29,550 nt of DNA from an uncultured Campylobacter sp. (GTDB taxonomy: Bacteria; Campylobacterota; Campylobacteria; Campylobacterales; Campylobacteraceae), in the NCBI RefSeq assembly GCF_947255105.1, contig NZ_CAMYFP010000014.1, positions 1-29,550 on the forward strand, in the 5' to 3' direction. The notes beneath the pieces were generated by a model. The model did no database searches. It saw only the letters and a list, made by a program, of their open reading frames with translations, and was not told where the DNA came from. Below are positions 22,483 through 29,287 of the stretch, in pieces. Position numbers and translations under genes: made by a program. The first letter of the stretch is position 1, and every line of letters starts with the position of its first letter.

Positions 22483-23264
22483 TAGTTGATAAAATAGTAG
22501 AAAAGACAAAAGAGGAACTAGAGTTAAAAAAGGCCAAAATTCCATTTGATCTTTTGGGAAGATCGCTCTCTTCCATTTCAACGGTCAAAAAAGATGTCAT
22601 AACATCGCTTAAAAAAACAAATAGTGATCCCTATAAAATAATTGCTGAGATAAAAAAGGCAAGTCCTAGCAAGGGCGTCATAAGAGAGGAGTTTTATCCT
22701 GAGATGATAGCTTCATCTTATGATGAGGGCGGCGCAAATGCCATATCTGTGCTTACAGAGCCTAACTTTTTTTTGGGCGATATTAACTATTTGAGTTTGA
22801 TTAAGCACTATACGACTCTTCCACTTTTAAGAAAAGATTTTATCATTGATAGATATCAAGTTTTAGAATCTGCTGTTTTTGGGGCGGATTTTATACTGCT
22901 TATTGCTGGAATTTTAAGTCAAAAAGAGCTAAAAGAGCTTGTGGATTTTGCAAGAGAGCTAAATTTAGAGGTCTTGGTTGAAGTCCATAACAGAAGTGAG
23001 ATTAGAAAGGCCATCTTTGCAGGTGCCTCAATCATTGGGATAAATCATAGAGATTTAAGAGATTTTACTATGAATATGGAGCTTTGTTTTGAACTGTTGC
23101 CATCTATCCCAACTGGTAAAGTTGTTGTTGCAGAGAGTGGTTTGAGTGATAAAGAGTTTATAAAAGAGCTAAGCATGGCTGGTGTTGATGCCTTTTTGAT
23201 GGGCGAGTATTTTATGAGAAAAGATGATATTAAAAGTGCTTTAGAAGAGATAAAGGAGAGATAA
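22479..23264 (+). CDS. trpC: Indole-3-glycerol-phosphate synthase
   Basis: TIM-barrel enzyme of tryptophan synthesis converting CdRP to indole-3-glycerol phosphate, 261 aa, monofunctional (no PRAI domain). Catalytic landmarks are AEIKKASPSKGVI (Lys of strand 1), LLRKDFIIDRYQV (catalytic Lys/Asp), LEVLVEVHN, IGINHRDLRDF, and VVVAESGLS (phosphate site). ATG overlaps the TPR gene stop by four bases, and its own stop overlaps the HIT gene start (TAATG). The other trp genes are not in this window, so trpC is detached from a trp operon, as in C. jejuni. Confidence 0.96.
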   Translation: MIVDKIVEKTKEELELKKAKIPFDLLGRSLSSISTVKKDVITSLKKTNSDPYKIIAEIKKASPSKGVIREEFYPEMIASSYDEGGANAISVLTEPNFFLGDINYLSLIKHYTTLPLLRKDFIIDRYQVLESAVFGADFILLIAGILSQKELKELVDFARELNLEVLVEVHNRSEIRKAIFAGASIIGINHRDLRDFTMNMELCFELLPSIPTGKVVVAESGLSDKEFIKELSMAGVDAFLMGEYFMRKDDIKSALEEIKER

Positions 23265-23767
23265 TGAAACATCTTTATGCACCTTGGAGAAGTGTCTATT
23301 TTGACAAAAAAAGAGACGGTTGTCCCTTTTGTCTTGCTGAACTTGCAAGCGAAGATGAAGAGCGTGGAGTGCTTTTTAGAGCTAAAGAGTGCTTTGGCAT
23401 AATGAATCTCTATCCTTACAATCCTGGAGCTTTTATGGTCATACCATACATCCATACAAACAGACTTGATGAGTTGAGTGATGAATGCTGGGAAGAGATG
23501 AGTGGATTTGTAAAATTGGGCGTTTTTATTGTCAAAAAATATCTAAAGGCTGATGGGGTAAATATTGGTATGAATATAGGTGAAGCAGCTGGTGCTGGCA
23601 TTGCTGAGCATATCCACTACCATATCGTTCCAAGATGGTATAAAGATACTAACTTTATAACTACCATAGCAGAGACAAGAGTTGCGGGGACCTCTTTTGA
23701 GAAAATTTATTTAAAGCTCAAAAATGGCTTTGATGAAGAGATTTTAAGAAAAAATAAGGAGAATTAA
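23264..23767 (+). CDS. HIT-family nucleotide hydrolase/phosphorylase
   Basis: Histidine-triad protein of 167 aa. The triad HIHYHIVPRW follows AEAAGAGIAE-type sequence, and the middle histidine is the catalytic nucleophile of family members acting on nucleoside phosphate esters such as Ap4A or AMP-lysine. An N-terminal CPFC pair may bind zinc with histidines in the core. Length and the APWR-YF start resemble the Ap4A-phosphorylase-like/HIT group in which bacterial members are little studied; the substrate cannot be assigned. It overlaps trpC by one base and is followed with no gap by ribB. Confidence 0.9.
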   Translation: MKHLYAPWRSVYFDKKRDGCPFCLAELASEDEERGVLFRAKECFGIMNLYPYNPGAFMVIPYIHTNRLDELSDECWEEMSGFVKLGVFIVKKYLKADGVNIGMNIGEAAGAGIAEHIHYHIVPRWYKDTNFITTIAETRVAGTSFEKIYLKLKNGFDEEILRKNKEN

Positions 23768-24781
23768 ATGGCATTTATAACTGTTGATGAGGCGATTGAA
23801 GAGATTAAAAATGGCAAAATGATAGTAATTGTTGATGATGAAGATAGGGAAAATGAGGGCGATTTGGTCTTTGCTGGAGCATTTTGCGATGTAGAGAAGG
23901 TAAATTTTGCAATAACTCATGCCAAAGGGGTGCTTTGTACGCCAATTAGCAAAGAGATAGCAAGTAGGTTAAATTTCTATCCAATGATCTCACACAATAC
24001 TTCAGCTCACAACACCGCTTTTACAATATCAGTCGATGCAAAAGCGGCACTTACAGGAGTTAGCGCAATAGAGAGGGATATGACTATAAAACTCATTGCA
24101 AATCCCGCTTCAACCTCCAAAGAGTTTGTAGCACCAGGTCACATATTCCCACTTATCGCAAAAGATGGCGGTGTGCTTGAGCGTTTGGGTCATACAGAGG
24201 GCAGCATTGATTTGTGTAAGATGGCAGGTCTTGCGCCGATTGCTGTGATATGCGAGATTGTCAATGAGGATGGCACTATGGCAAGAAGAGATGATTTAGA
24301 GCTATTTTGTAAGAAATTTGGTATCTCTATGATATCCATCGCTCAACTTGTAGAATACCGCCTAAAAAACGAAACTCTTATCTCATTTAGTCCCAAAAAA
24401 AGCGGTTTGATAGCGGGTGTTGGGGCTCAGTATTATGACATAACAGATCATAGAGGCAATCTTCACAAAGCCTTTATTTTTGGCACTCCAAAAGATGTTT
24501 GCAATGTTAAATTTCACAAAGTTGGCAAAGATGTTGATTTTTTGACTAGTGATGGCTATGTTGATTTTATAGAGAGCTTAAAGGAGCTTTCAAAGGATGG
24601 CGGCATTTTGATTTTGCTTGACAATATGCTAGATATCGATGATAGAAGCACCATAAAAGAGTATGGCATTGGAGCTCAAATTTTGGTTCATCTAAATGTT
24701 AAAAAGATAAAAATCCTAACATCAAATACTCAAAAAGAGTTTAGCGGACTTAGCGGATTTGGGCTTGATATTGTAAATTAA
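23768..24781 (+). CDS. ribB: 3,4-dihydroxy-2-butanone-4-phosphate synthase with degenerate RibA-like domain
   Basis: Riboflavin pathway enzyme, 337 aa. Residues 1-205 form an intact DHBP synthase: VDDEDRENEGDLVFA, THAKGVLCTP, DRAxxS-like SISVDA region, APGHIFPL and RxGHTEGSIDL with acidic and His metal ligands. It converts ribulose-5-phosphate to DHBP. Residues ~210-337 resemble GTP cyclohydrolase II in outline (C-terminal EYGIGAQIL and SGLSGFGLDIV match its end), but the zinc-binding cysteine triad is gone: the region around KFHKVGKDVDFLTSDG has no cysteines. The C-terminal half is therefore unlikely to hydrolyse GTP, and a separate RibA is expected. RBS is AAGGAG; ATG follows the HIT stop directly. 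Confidence 0.93.
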   Translation: MAFITVDEAIEEIKNGKMIVIVDDEDRENEGDLVFAGAFCDVEKVNFAITHAKGVLCTPISKEIASRLNFYPMISHNTSAHNTAFTISVDAKAALTGVSAIERDMTIKLIANPASTSKEFVAPGHIFPLIAKDGGVLERLGHTEGSIDLCKMAGLAPIAVICEIVNEDGTMARRDDLELFCKKFGISMISIAQLVEYRLKNETLISFSPKKSGLIAGVGAQYYDITDHRGNLHKAFIFGTPKDVCNVKFHKVGKDVDFLTSDGYVDFIESLKELSKDGGILILLDNMLDIDDRSTIKEYGIGAQILVHLNVKKIKILTSNTQKEFSGLSGFGLDIVN

Positions 24782-24784
24782 CGC

Positions 24785-25966
24785 ATGATAGCCCATCTTG
24801 ATCTTGACTGCTTCTTTGTTTCGGCATCTATCATTGGACATCAAGAGCTCTCTTGTAAAAATCTCGTAGTTGTAGGTGGCGGCGACAATGCTATATTTGG
24901 GCAAGAGAGCATTTATGAAGATAGCAGGATAATTTTAAGCGCCAACTACAGCGCTAGAAAATTTGGCATAAAGGCAGCTATGCCGCTTTTTTTGGCAAAA
25001 GAACTATGCAAAGAGTTGGTAGTTTTAAAGAGCGATTTTGCACTTTACAAAAGGCTATCCAAAGAGGTTTATCTCCTACTTTACTCCTACACGCCAGATA
25101 TCGAGCAGGCAAGTATCGATGAGTTTTATATAGATCTTAGTGGCTCGCCTTACAAAAATGACCCTTTGAAATTTGCAAAAGAGCTTCAACAAAGGATACT
25201 AAATGAGCTTGAGCTTTGTTGCAGTATCGGCATTAGTCAAAATAAAGATATAGCCAAGTTTTGCACAACAAAGGCAAAACCATTTGGCATAATGCTTTGC
25301 AATGGCGATGAGTTTTTGGCTAAATTTGGTCTAGAGCCCATCAAGAGCTTTCCGATGGTTGGCTCAAAACTATCAGAAAAGCTCTATAAAAAGGGCGTTG
25401 TCACCATCAAAGATGCGGTAAATTCTAAATTTATCTTTGAGCAACTTGGGCAAAATGGAGTTAAAATTTACAACTCACTCATAGCAACCCCAACAACGCA
25501 GATTCAAACCGATCACAAAAGAAAGAGCATGGGCTTTTCAAGAACATTTTTACCAATAAAAAATAGAGATGAGATAAAAAGACGGCTTGCCATAATTTGT
25601 CGTCATCTTAGCTTTGATATCTATCTTTTGGATCTTCATCCCCAAACTTTCGAGCTAAAAATCCGCTATATAAATGGAGCGGTCAAAAGTAGGCGCAAAA
25701 CTCAAAATGGCCTTTTTTATGAAGAGCTGCTTTGGCAAATCTCAAATGAGCTTTTAGATTTGGTTGATGACAGCAAAAACAGGGCTATAAACAAACTCTC
25801 TCTTACAGTTTCAAATTTAAAAGAGGAGGGCAAGGTGCAAAGAGACCTCTTTTTTGATGAAGAGAAAAAGGAACTTGTGGCACAAAAAGCAGTCCAAGAG
25901 CTTAGAGAAAAATATGGCGTTGATATTGTCTTTCAGGCAAAAGAGGCAGAGAGTTTTGAGAGTTAA
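24785..25966 (+). CDS. dinB: DinB-type Y-family DNA polymerase
   Basis: Translesion DNA polymerase of 393 aa. Palm-domain metal ligands are visible in AHLDLDCFFVSA and in ASIDEFYIDLSG; SANYSARKFGIKAAMP is the finger region and SIGISQNKDIAKFCTTKAKPFG the palm/thumb junction. A helix-hairpin-helix-like segment (FPMVGSKLSEKLYKKGVVTIKD) and the little-finger domain (KSMGFSRTF) follow. No beta-clamp motif is obvious at the C-terminus. It starts three bases after the ribB stop. It is the last housekeeping gene before the accessory region. Whether it is Pol IV itself or a related Campylobacter Y-family enzyme is not settled by motifs alone. Confidence 0.9.
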   Translation: MIAHLDLDCFFVSASIIGHQELSCKNLVVVGGGDNAIFGQESIYEDSRIILSANYSARKFGIKAAMPLFLAKELCKELVVLKSDFALYKRLSKEVYLLLYSYTPDIEQASIDEFYIDLSGSPYKNDPLKFAKELQQRILNELELCCSIGISQNKDIAKFCTTKAKPFGIMLCNGDEFLAKFGLEPIKSFPMVGSKLSEKLYKKGVVTIKDAVNSKFIFEQLGQNGVKIYNSLIATPTTQIQTDHKRKSMGFSRTFLPIKNRDEIKRRLAIICRHLSFDIYLLDLHPQTFELKIRYINGAVKSRRKTQNGLFYEELLWQISNELLDLVDDSKNRAINKLSLTVSNLKEEGKVQRDLFFDEEKKELVAQKAVQELREKYGVDIVFQAKEAESFES

Positions 25967-25981
25967 ATTGGAGGTTTAAAT

Positions 25982-26322
25982 TTGAGTGATGAAAAAAAGA
26001 AAAACTTAGAGAGTATTTAAGAAATAATAGATCCAAAAATAGAGTAAATTTAGGTAATAGCTCTAATAATAAAGAGAATTTTAATAAAAATTTGGAAAAT
26101 GATTTAAATTTGGATAATTCTCAAATTTCACACAATAAAACAAATTCACATAAAAGAGATTATGATAAAGAGCCAATTATTATAGAAAACAATGTTATCT
26201 TAGTAAATTTTATAGCACTCATTATTGGAATATTTTTTATAATAGCTATATTTTTATTTTTTAAATTGCATGAAACTACTAACTCGTCATTTGGTTCATT
26301 TTCTGGTTTAGTAGCATTTTAG
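25982..26322 (+). pseudogene. Frameshifted small single-TM protein gene
   Basis: GGAGG followed by TTG at 25982 looks like a true start, reading MSDEKKKN..., but that frame stops at 26018-26020. Shifting by one base in the A7 run at 25992-25998 gives ...EKLREYLRNNRSKNRVNL, which continues into the open frame beginning at ATG 26092 (76 aa). That frame contains an Asn/Lys-rich stretch and one membrane helix, NFIALIIGIFFIIAIFLFF. Base composition (very A/T rich) differs from the upstream genes. I recognise no family. It may be a pseudogene, a phase-variable gene switched by the A7 tract, or an assembly indel. Confidence 0.5.
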
Positions 26323-26425
26323 TGGATACAACAAAAGGGGAAAGCGCTTTAAAGCAAGCTTTTGGATTGTTTTAGGTGACGCCGCTGTAACTGTTTTTTC
26401 TTTTACGCCTTACGGAAGAGTTATA
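26283..26425 (+). pseudogene. 5' remnant of RTX gene in shifted frames
   Basis: Between the TM-protein remnant and the RTX frame, two frames carry consecutive pieces of what looks like one protein. In the frame starting after 26282, ...LVDTTKGESALKQAFG ends at a TAG (26373). In the RTX frame, FWIVLGDAAVTVFSFTPYGRVI runs directly into MWGNLALSIFDLDASS at 26426. A one-base shift near 26364-26371 (GGATTG) would join KGESALKQAFG to VLGDAAVTVFSFTPYG. So the ATG at 26426 is probably not the ancestral start. Confidence 0.55.
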
Positions 26426-27628
26426 ATGTGGGGAAATCTTGCTTTATCAATATTTGACTTAGACGCATCGTCAATGTTTAAAAAAATTTATGATAGCGCT
26501 TTGGGTGATTATAAAGGTGCAGTGTTACTTGATAATGGTTTTTTACAAGTAACTATGGATGACGGAACAATCTATGCAAGACCTTTTTTGCCAAATGCTC
26601 ACGGCAGTCTTTTTGGCGACACCAAAGACGATGTTATCTTTGGTGGCAACGGTAACGATATGCTGATAGGTCACGGTGGCAAAGACATACTAATCGGTGG
26701 AAACGGCAAAGATGATTATTTCGTAGATAATGGAGATATCATAAAAGACAGTGATGGAAATGGTAGAGTATTTTTAGAAAATCATCAATTAACAGGAGGA
26801 ACTCAAATAGAAAAGGGTTCACAAATTTATAAAGGTAAAGACGGCACAAAGTATGAACTCAAAGGCTCAGATCTTATAATCAACGATAGCATAACAATAG
26901 AAAATTTCAGTAAAATAAGCAATGATTTAGATATAGTCTTAGTCGATATAGATGATATAGTAGTAACCATGGGAAACAATCAATCAACCGAGGGTGGCAA
27001 TGGCAAACACTCAATGGAATTTAAAATAACTCTAAATAGAGCACTAAAAAAAGATGAATTTTTAGAACTAATCATAAATGAACAAAGGGTTAAATTTAAA
27101 GAAGGAGATATAGAACAAACCTATACTCATACTTGGGATGGAAATACAATCAAAGAAAAAGATAGAAAATTTGAAGTAAGTGGCATAGTAATGCAAACTT
27201 CTGAAAATTTAAATGTCCAAGCAGTCGTATCAGGTCAAGGTCTCATCAAAGACGACGACAAAGATCCAAACGATGATAAGCCAGAAACTTACGATCCACT
27301 TGCAATAGACCTTAATAATGATGGCATAAAAGGCACAAATTTAGACTATAAGATAAATTTTGACCTTGATAATAACAGCTTTAAAGAGGCTACAAGCTGG
27401 ATAGATAACAATGACGCCTTTATCACCATTGATAAAAACAACAACGGCGCAATCGATAATGGTAGCGAGCTATTTGGAAACAAGAGCATCTCAAATAACG
27501 CCTATGCCTACACTAATCCAAACGCAAAAAATGGCTTTGAAGCATTAAGCGAATTTGATAGCAACAATGACGGAATAATAGATATAAATGATGAGAAATT
27601 TGCAAATTTAAATTTACTAGTTGCTTAA
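26426..27628 (+). CDS. RTX/EF-hand calcium-binding protein, truncated
   Basis: 400 aa in this frame. Residues ~68-105 carry RTX nonapeptide repeats (GDTKDDVIFGGNGNDMLIGHGGKDILIGGNGKD in short: three to four GGxGxDxxx units), which bind Ca2+ in secreted proteins. Residues ~285-395 hold the RTX-associated region PLAIDLNNDGI, FDLDNN, ITIDKNNNGAIDNGSELFGN and SEFDSNNDGIIDINDEKF with EF-hand-like D-x-N-x-D loops. Related secreted proteins continue after this with more calcium loops; here the frame ends in ANLNLLVA and its stop codon coincides with the first base of a 337-bp repeat, implying a recombination breakpoint. N-terminal coding continues upstream in a broken frame. It is likely non-functional or a C-terminal fragment of a secreted effector; secretion genes are not in the window. 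Confidence 0.78.
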   Translation: MWGNLALSIFDLDASSMFKKIYDSALGDYKGAVLLDNGFLQVTMDDGTIYARPFLPNAHGSLFGDTKDDVIFGGNGNDMLIGHGGKDILIGGNGKDDYFVDNGDIIKDSDGNGRVFLENHQLTGGTQIEKGSQIYKGKDGTKYELKGSDLIINDSITIENFSKISNDLDIVLVDIDDIVVTMGNNQSTEGGNGKHSMEFKITLNRALKKDEFLELIINEQRVKFKEGDIEQTYTHTWDGNTIKEKDRKFEVSGIVMQTSENLNVQAVVSGQGLIKDDDKDPNDDKPETYDPLAIDLNNDGIKGTNLDYKINFDLDNNSFKEATSWIDNNDAFITIDKNNNGAIDNGSELFGNKSISNNAYAYTNPNAKNGFEALSEFDSNNDGIIDINDEKFANLNLLVA

Positions 27629-27679
27629 ATTCGTAAATTTAAATTCAAACTATCAAATTTGAGTTTAAATTTGTGAATT
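27628..27679 (+). promoter_or_regulatory. Large A/T-rich stem-loop in leader A
   Basis: Arms 27628-27651 and 27656-27679 can form a 24-pair stem with a 4-base loop: only one mismatch, and three G-U wobbles in RNA. No T-tract follows, so it is not a standard intrinsic terminator, but it could end or stabilise the transcript of the toxin-like gene. The base of the stem is the repeat boundary. It is duplicated at 28951-29002. Confidence 0.6.
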
Positions 27680-27690
27680 TAGATAAATTC

Positions 27691-27710
27691 GTATCGTGGA
27701 TAAACGATAC
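27691..27710 (+). promoter_or_regulatory. Short perfect hairpin before the two-TM gene A
   Basis: GTATCGT-GGATAA-ACGATAC, a perfect 7-pair stem with a 6-base loop, ends 17 bases before the ATG and just before the ribosome binding site AAAGGA. It could be an operator (inverted repeat) or an mRNA structure tuning translation. An identical copy lies at 29014-29033. Confidence 0.5.
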
Positions 27711-27727
27711 GGCCTGAAAGGAAAATT

Positions 27728-28603
27728 ATGGAAATAATTATATCTTTTGTCTTTGCCGCTTATGCATTTGTAAGTGGTATAATATGTGTCATCGTGTATA
27801 TGATTTCAAAAAGCAATAAAGCAGTGGCTATATCTGTTGCCTTGTGTGTTTTGGTGCCATTTTACGATGTTGTTCCGACTAGGATTATCGCAAATAAATA
27901 TTGCCAAATAGAGCCTAAATCAAAAATTGATAAAATTGTAGAATATCCAAAAAGTGTATATGTCAAAATTGACAACGCCAAAGTTGGTGATATAGATACT
28001 AGCTTACATTTAATAGAGGCTTTATTAGACGGAATTCATATTGAAAAAATAGCAATCGAGTGTAATAGCAAAATAACGGATAAATATAAATGCGGCAATG
28101 GAAAAGTAGAAGAAGTATATTTTGATAAAAATTCGACCCATTACACGCAATACATAAATTTAATTTCGCAATATCAAAATTTGCATACCGATGAATCAGC
28201 TCAATTTGACTTTTATAGAGAAAATGAAAAGGCTATCGAAGAAGCCAAATTTAAAATAACAAAACGCAATGAAGTGGAAAAAGATAGAGATATTATCAAA
28301 AATTACAACTATTCTATAATAATAAATAAAAGTGAAAAAATCTCTGATAGTGCATTTGAAAATTATTTTTATCATATCGTAAATGTATCTATTGTAGAAA
28401 ATAAAACAGAAAAAGAGATAGCTTTTTGGAAGATGTATATTAGAAATAGAGAAGCGACTTTTATTTTTCCAGAAATATTAATGCCACATTTTGCCGATGA
28501 TTACCAATTTACAAGAGAAGTATGTGGCAAAAGACAAGAGATAGAAAAAGTCTTTGATATGGATAAATGGAGCAAAGGTTTGTCTATTGATATTTATCAA
28601 TAA
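27728..28603 (+). CDS. Two-TM envelope protein, candidate immunity protein A
   Basis: 291 aa; I recognise no named family. Two membrane helices occupy residues ~3-27 and ~33-53, joined by a short basic loop (SKSNKA), which by the positive-inside rule puts both termini outside the cytoplasm. Residues 55-291 would then be a soluble periplasmic domain rich in Lys/Glu/Asn, with cysteines at the start (KYCQIE) and scattered later. It sits directly downstream of a toxin-like RTX fragment and is followed by a lipase-like fragment and a second copy of itself; this alternation is what effector-immunity loci look like. RBS is AAAGGA. Immunity function is inferred from context and topology only. Confidence 0.65.
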   Translation: MEIIISFVFAAYAFVSGIICVIVYMISKSNKAVAISVALCVLVPFYDVVPTRIIANKYCQIEPKSKIDKIVEYPKSVYVKIDNAKVGDIDTSLHLIEALLDGIHIEKIAIECNSKITDKYKCGNGKVEEVYFDKNSTHYTQYINLISQYQNLHTDESAQFDFYRENEKAIEEAKFKITKRNEVEKDRDIIKNYNYSIIINKSEKISDSAFENYFYHIVNVSIVENKTEKEIAFWKMYIRNREATFIFPEILMPHFADDYQFTREVCGKRQEIEKVFDMDKWSKGLSIDIYQ

Positions 28604-28640
28604 TTATTTAAAATAAAATTTTTTTATAAGGAGAAATCTA

Positions 28641-28985
28641 ATGAATACATTAGAGCAAAACATTACGGAATTTGGGCTGTTAGCCGAAATGGCTTATTTA
28701 AATTTGCAAGATAATATTGGTTCAGAAATCAATAAATTTGTAAATAAAAAAGGTGCAAAAAGGACATTAAGTAAGAAATATAAAGTGCTTGATTATATAA
28801 ATACAGAAAATGGGCTTCAAGCTTATTGTTTAAAAAATGAAAATGGCGAGTATATAATAGCATTTAGGGGAACAGATGATTTGGCTATCGACCCTTTGAG
28901 CTGGTATGGAGAAAATACGAGCCAATATAAAGAAGCTAGGAATTTTGTTGAATTCGTAAATTTAAATTCAAACTATCAAATTTGA
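28641..28985 (+). pseudogene. Truncated class 3 lipase-like protein (N-terminal fragment)
   Basis: 114 aa with a good start (AAGGAG, 7 bases before ATG). MNTLEQNITEFGLLAEMAYLNL and ENGEYIIAFRGTDDLAIDPLSWYGENTSQYKEARNF match the N-terminal part of class 3 lipase/Mbeg1-like alpha-beta hydrolases, where FRGTD precedes the GxSxG nucleophile elbow. The elbow and all catalytic residues are missing: after ARNFV the frame enters the 337-bp repeat at 28951 and stops at 28985 after about 11 unrelated residues. It is therefore a truncated effector gene whose distal part was replaced by the leader of the next two-TM gene. Confidence 0.75.
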
Positions 28986-29287
28986 GTTTAAATTTGTGAA
29001 TTTAGATAAATTCGTATCGTGGATAAACGATACGGCCTGAAAGGAAAATTATGGAAATAATTATATCTTTTGTCTTTGCCGCTTATGCATTTGTAAGTGG
29101 TATAATATGTGTCATCGTGTATATGATTTCAAAAAGCAATAAAGCAGTGGCTATATCTGTTGCCTTGTGTGTTTTGGTGCCATTTTACGATGTTGTTCCG
29201 ACTAGGATTATCGCAAATAAATATTGCCAAATAGAGCCTAAATCAAAAATTGATAAAATTGTAGAATATCCAAAAAGTGTATATGTC
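28951..29287. repeat. 337-bp perfect direct repeat, copy B
   Basis: Second copy of 27628-27964, with the same structured leader, both stem-loops (28951-29002 and 29014-29033) and the same first 79 codons. Here it is fused to the lipase-like fragment instead of the RTX fragment. Confidence 0.93.

Larger units (their letters stand above)
27628..27964. repeat. 337-bp perfect direct repeat, copy A
   Basis: Identical by reading to 28951-29287 (offset 1323 bp). It covers the last base of the RTX stop, a ~100-base structured leader and the first 79 codons of the two-TM protein. The left edge is AATTCGTAAATTTAAATTC and the right edge ...AGTGTATATGTC. Identity at this level in otherwise A/T-rich DNA indicates recent duplication or ongoing gene conversion. 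Confidence 0.93.

Noticed and set aside
27628..27727. Integron attC site
   Set aside because: The stem-loop is large and A/T-rich, but I see no attC core motifs (GTTRRRY / RYYYAAC) and no integron integrase.
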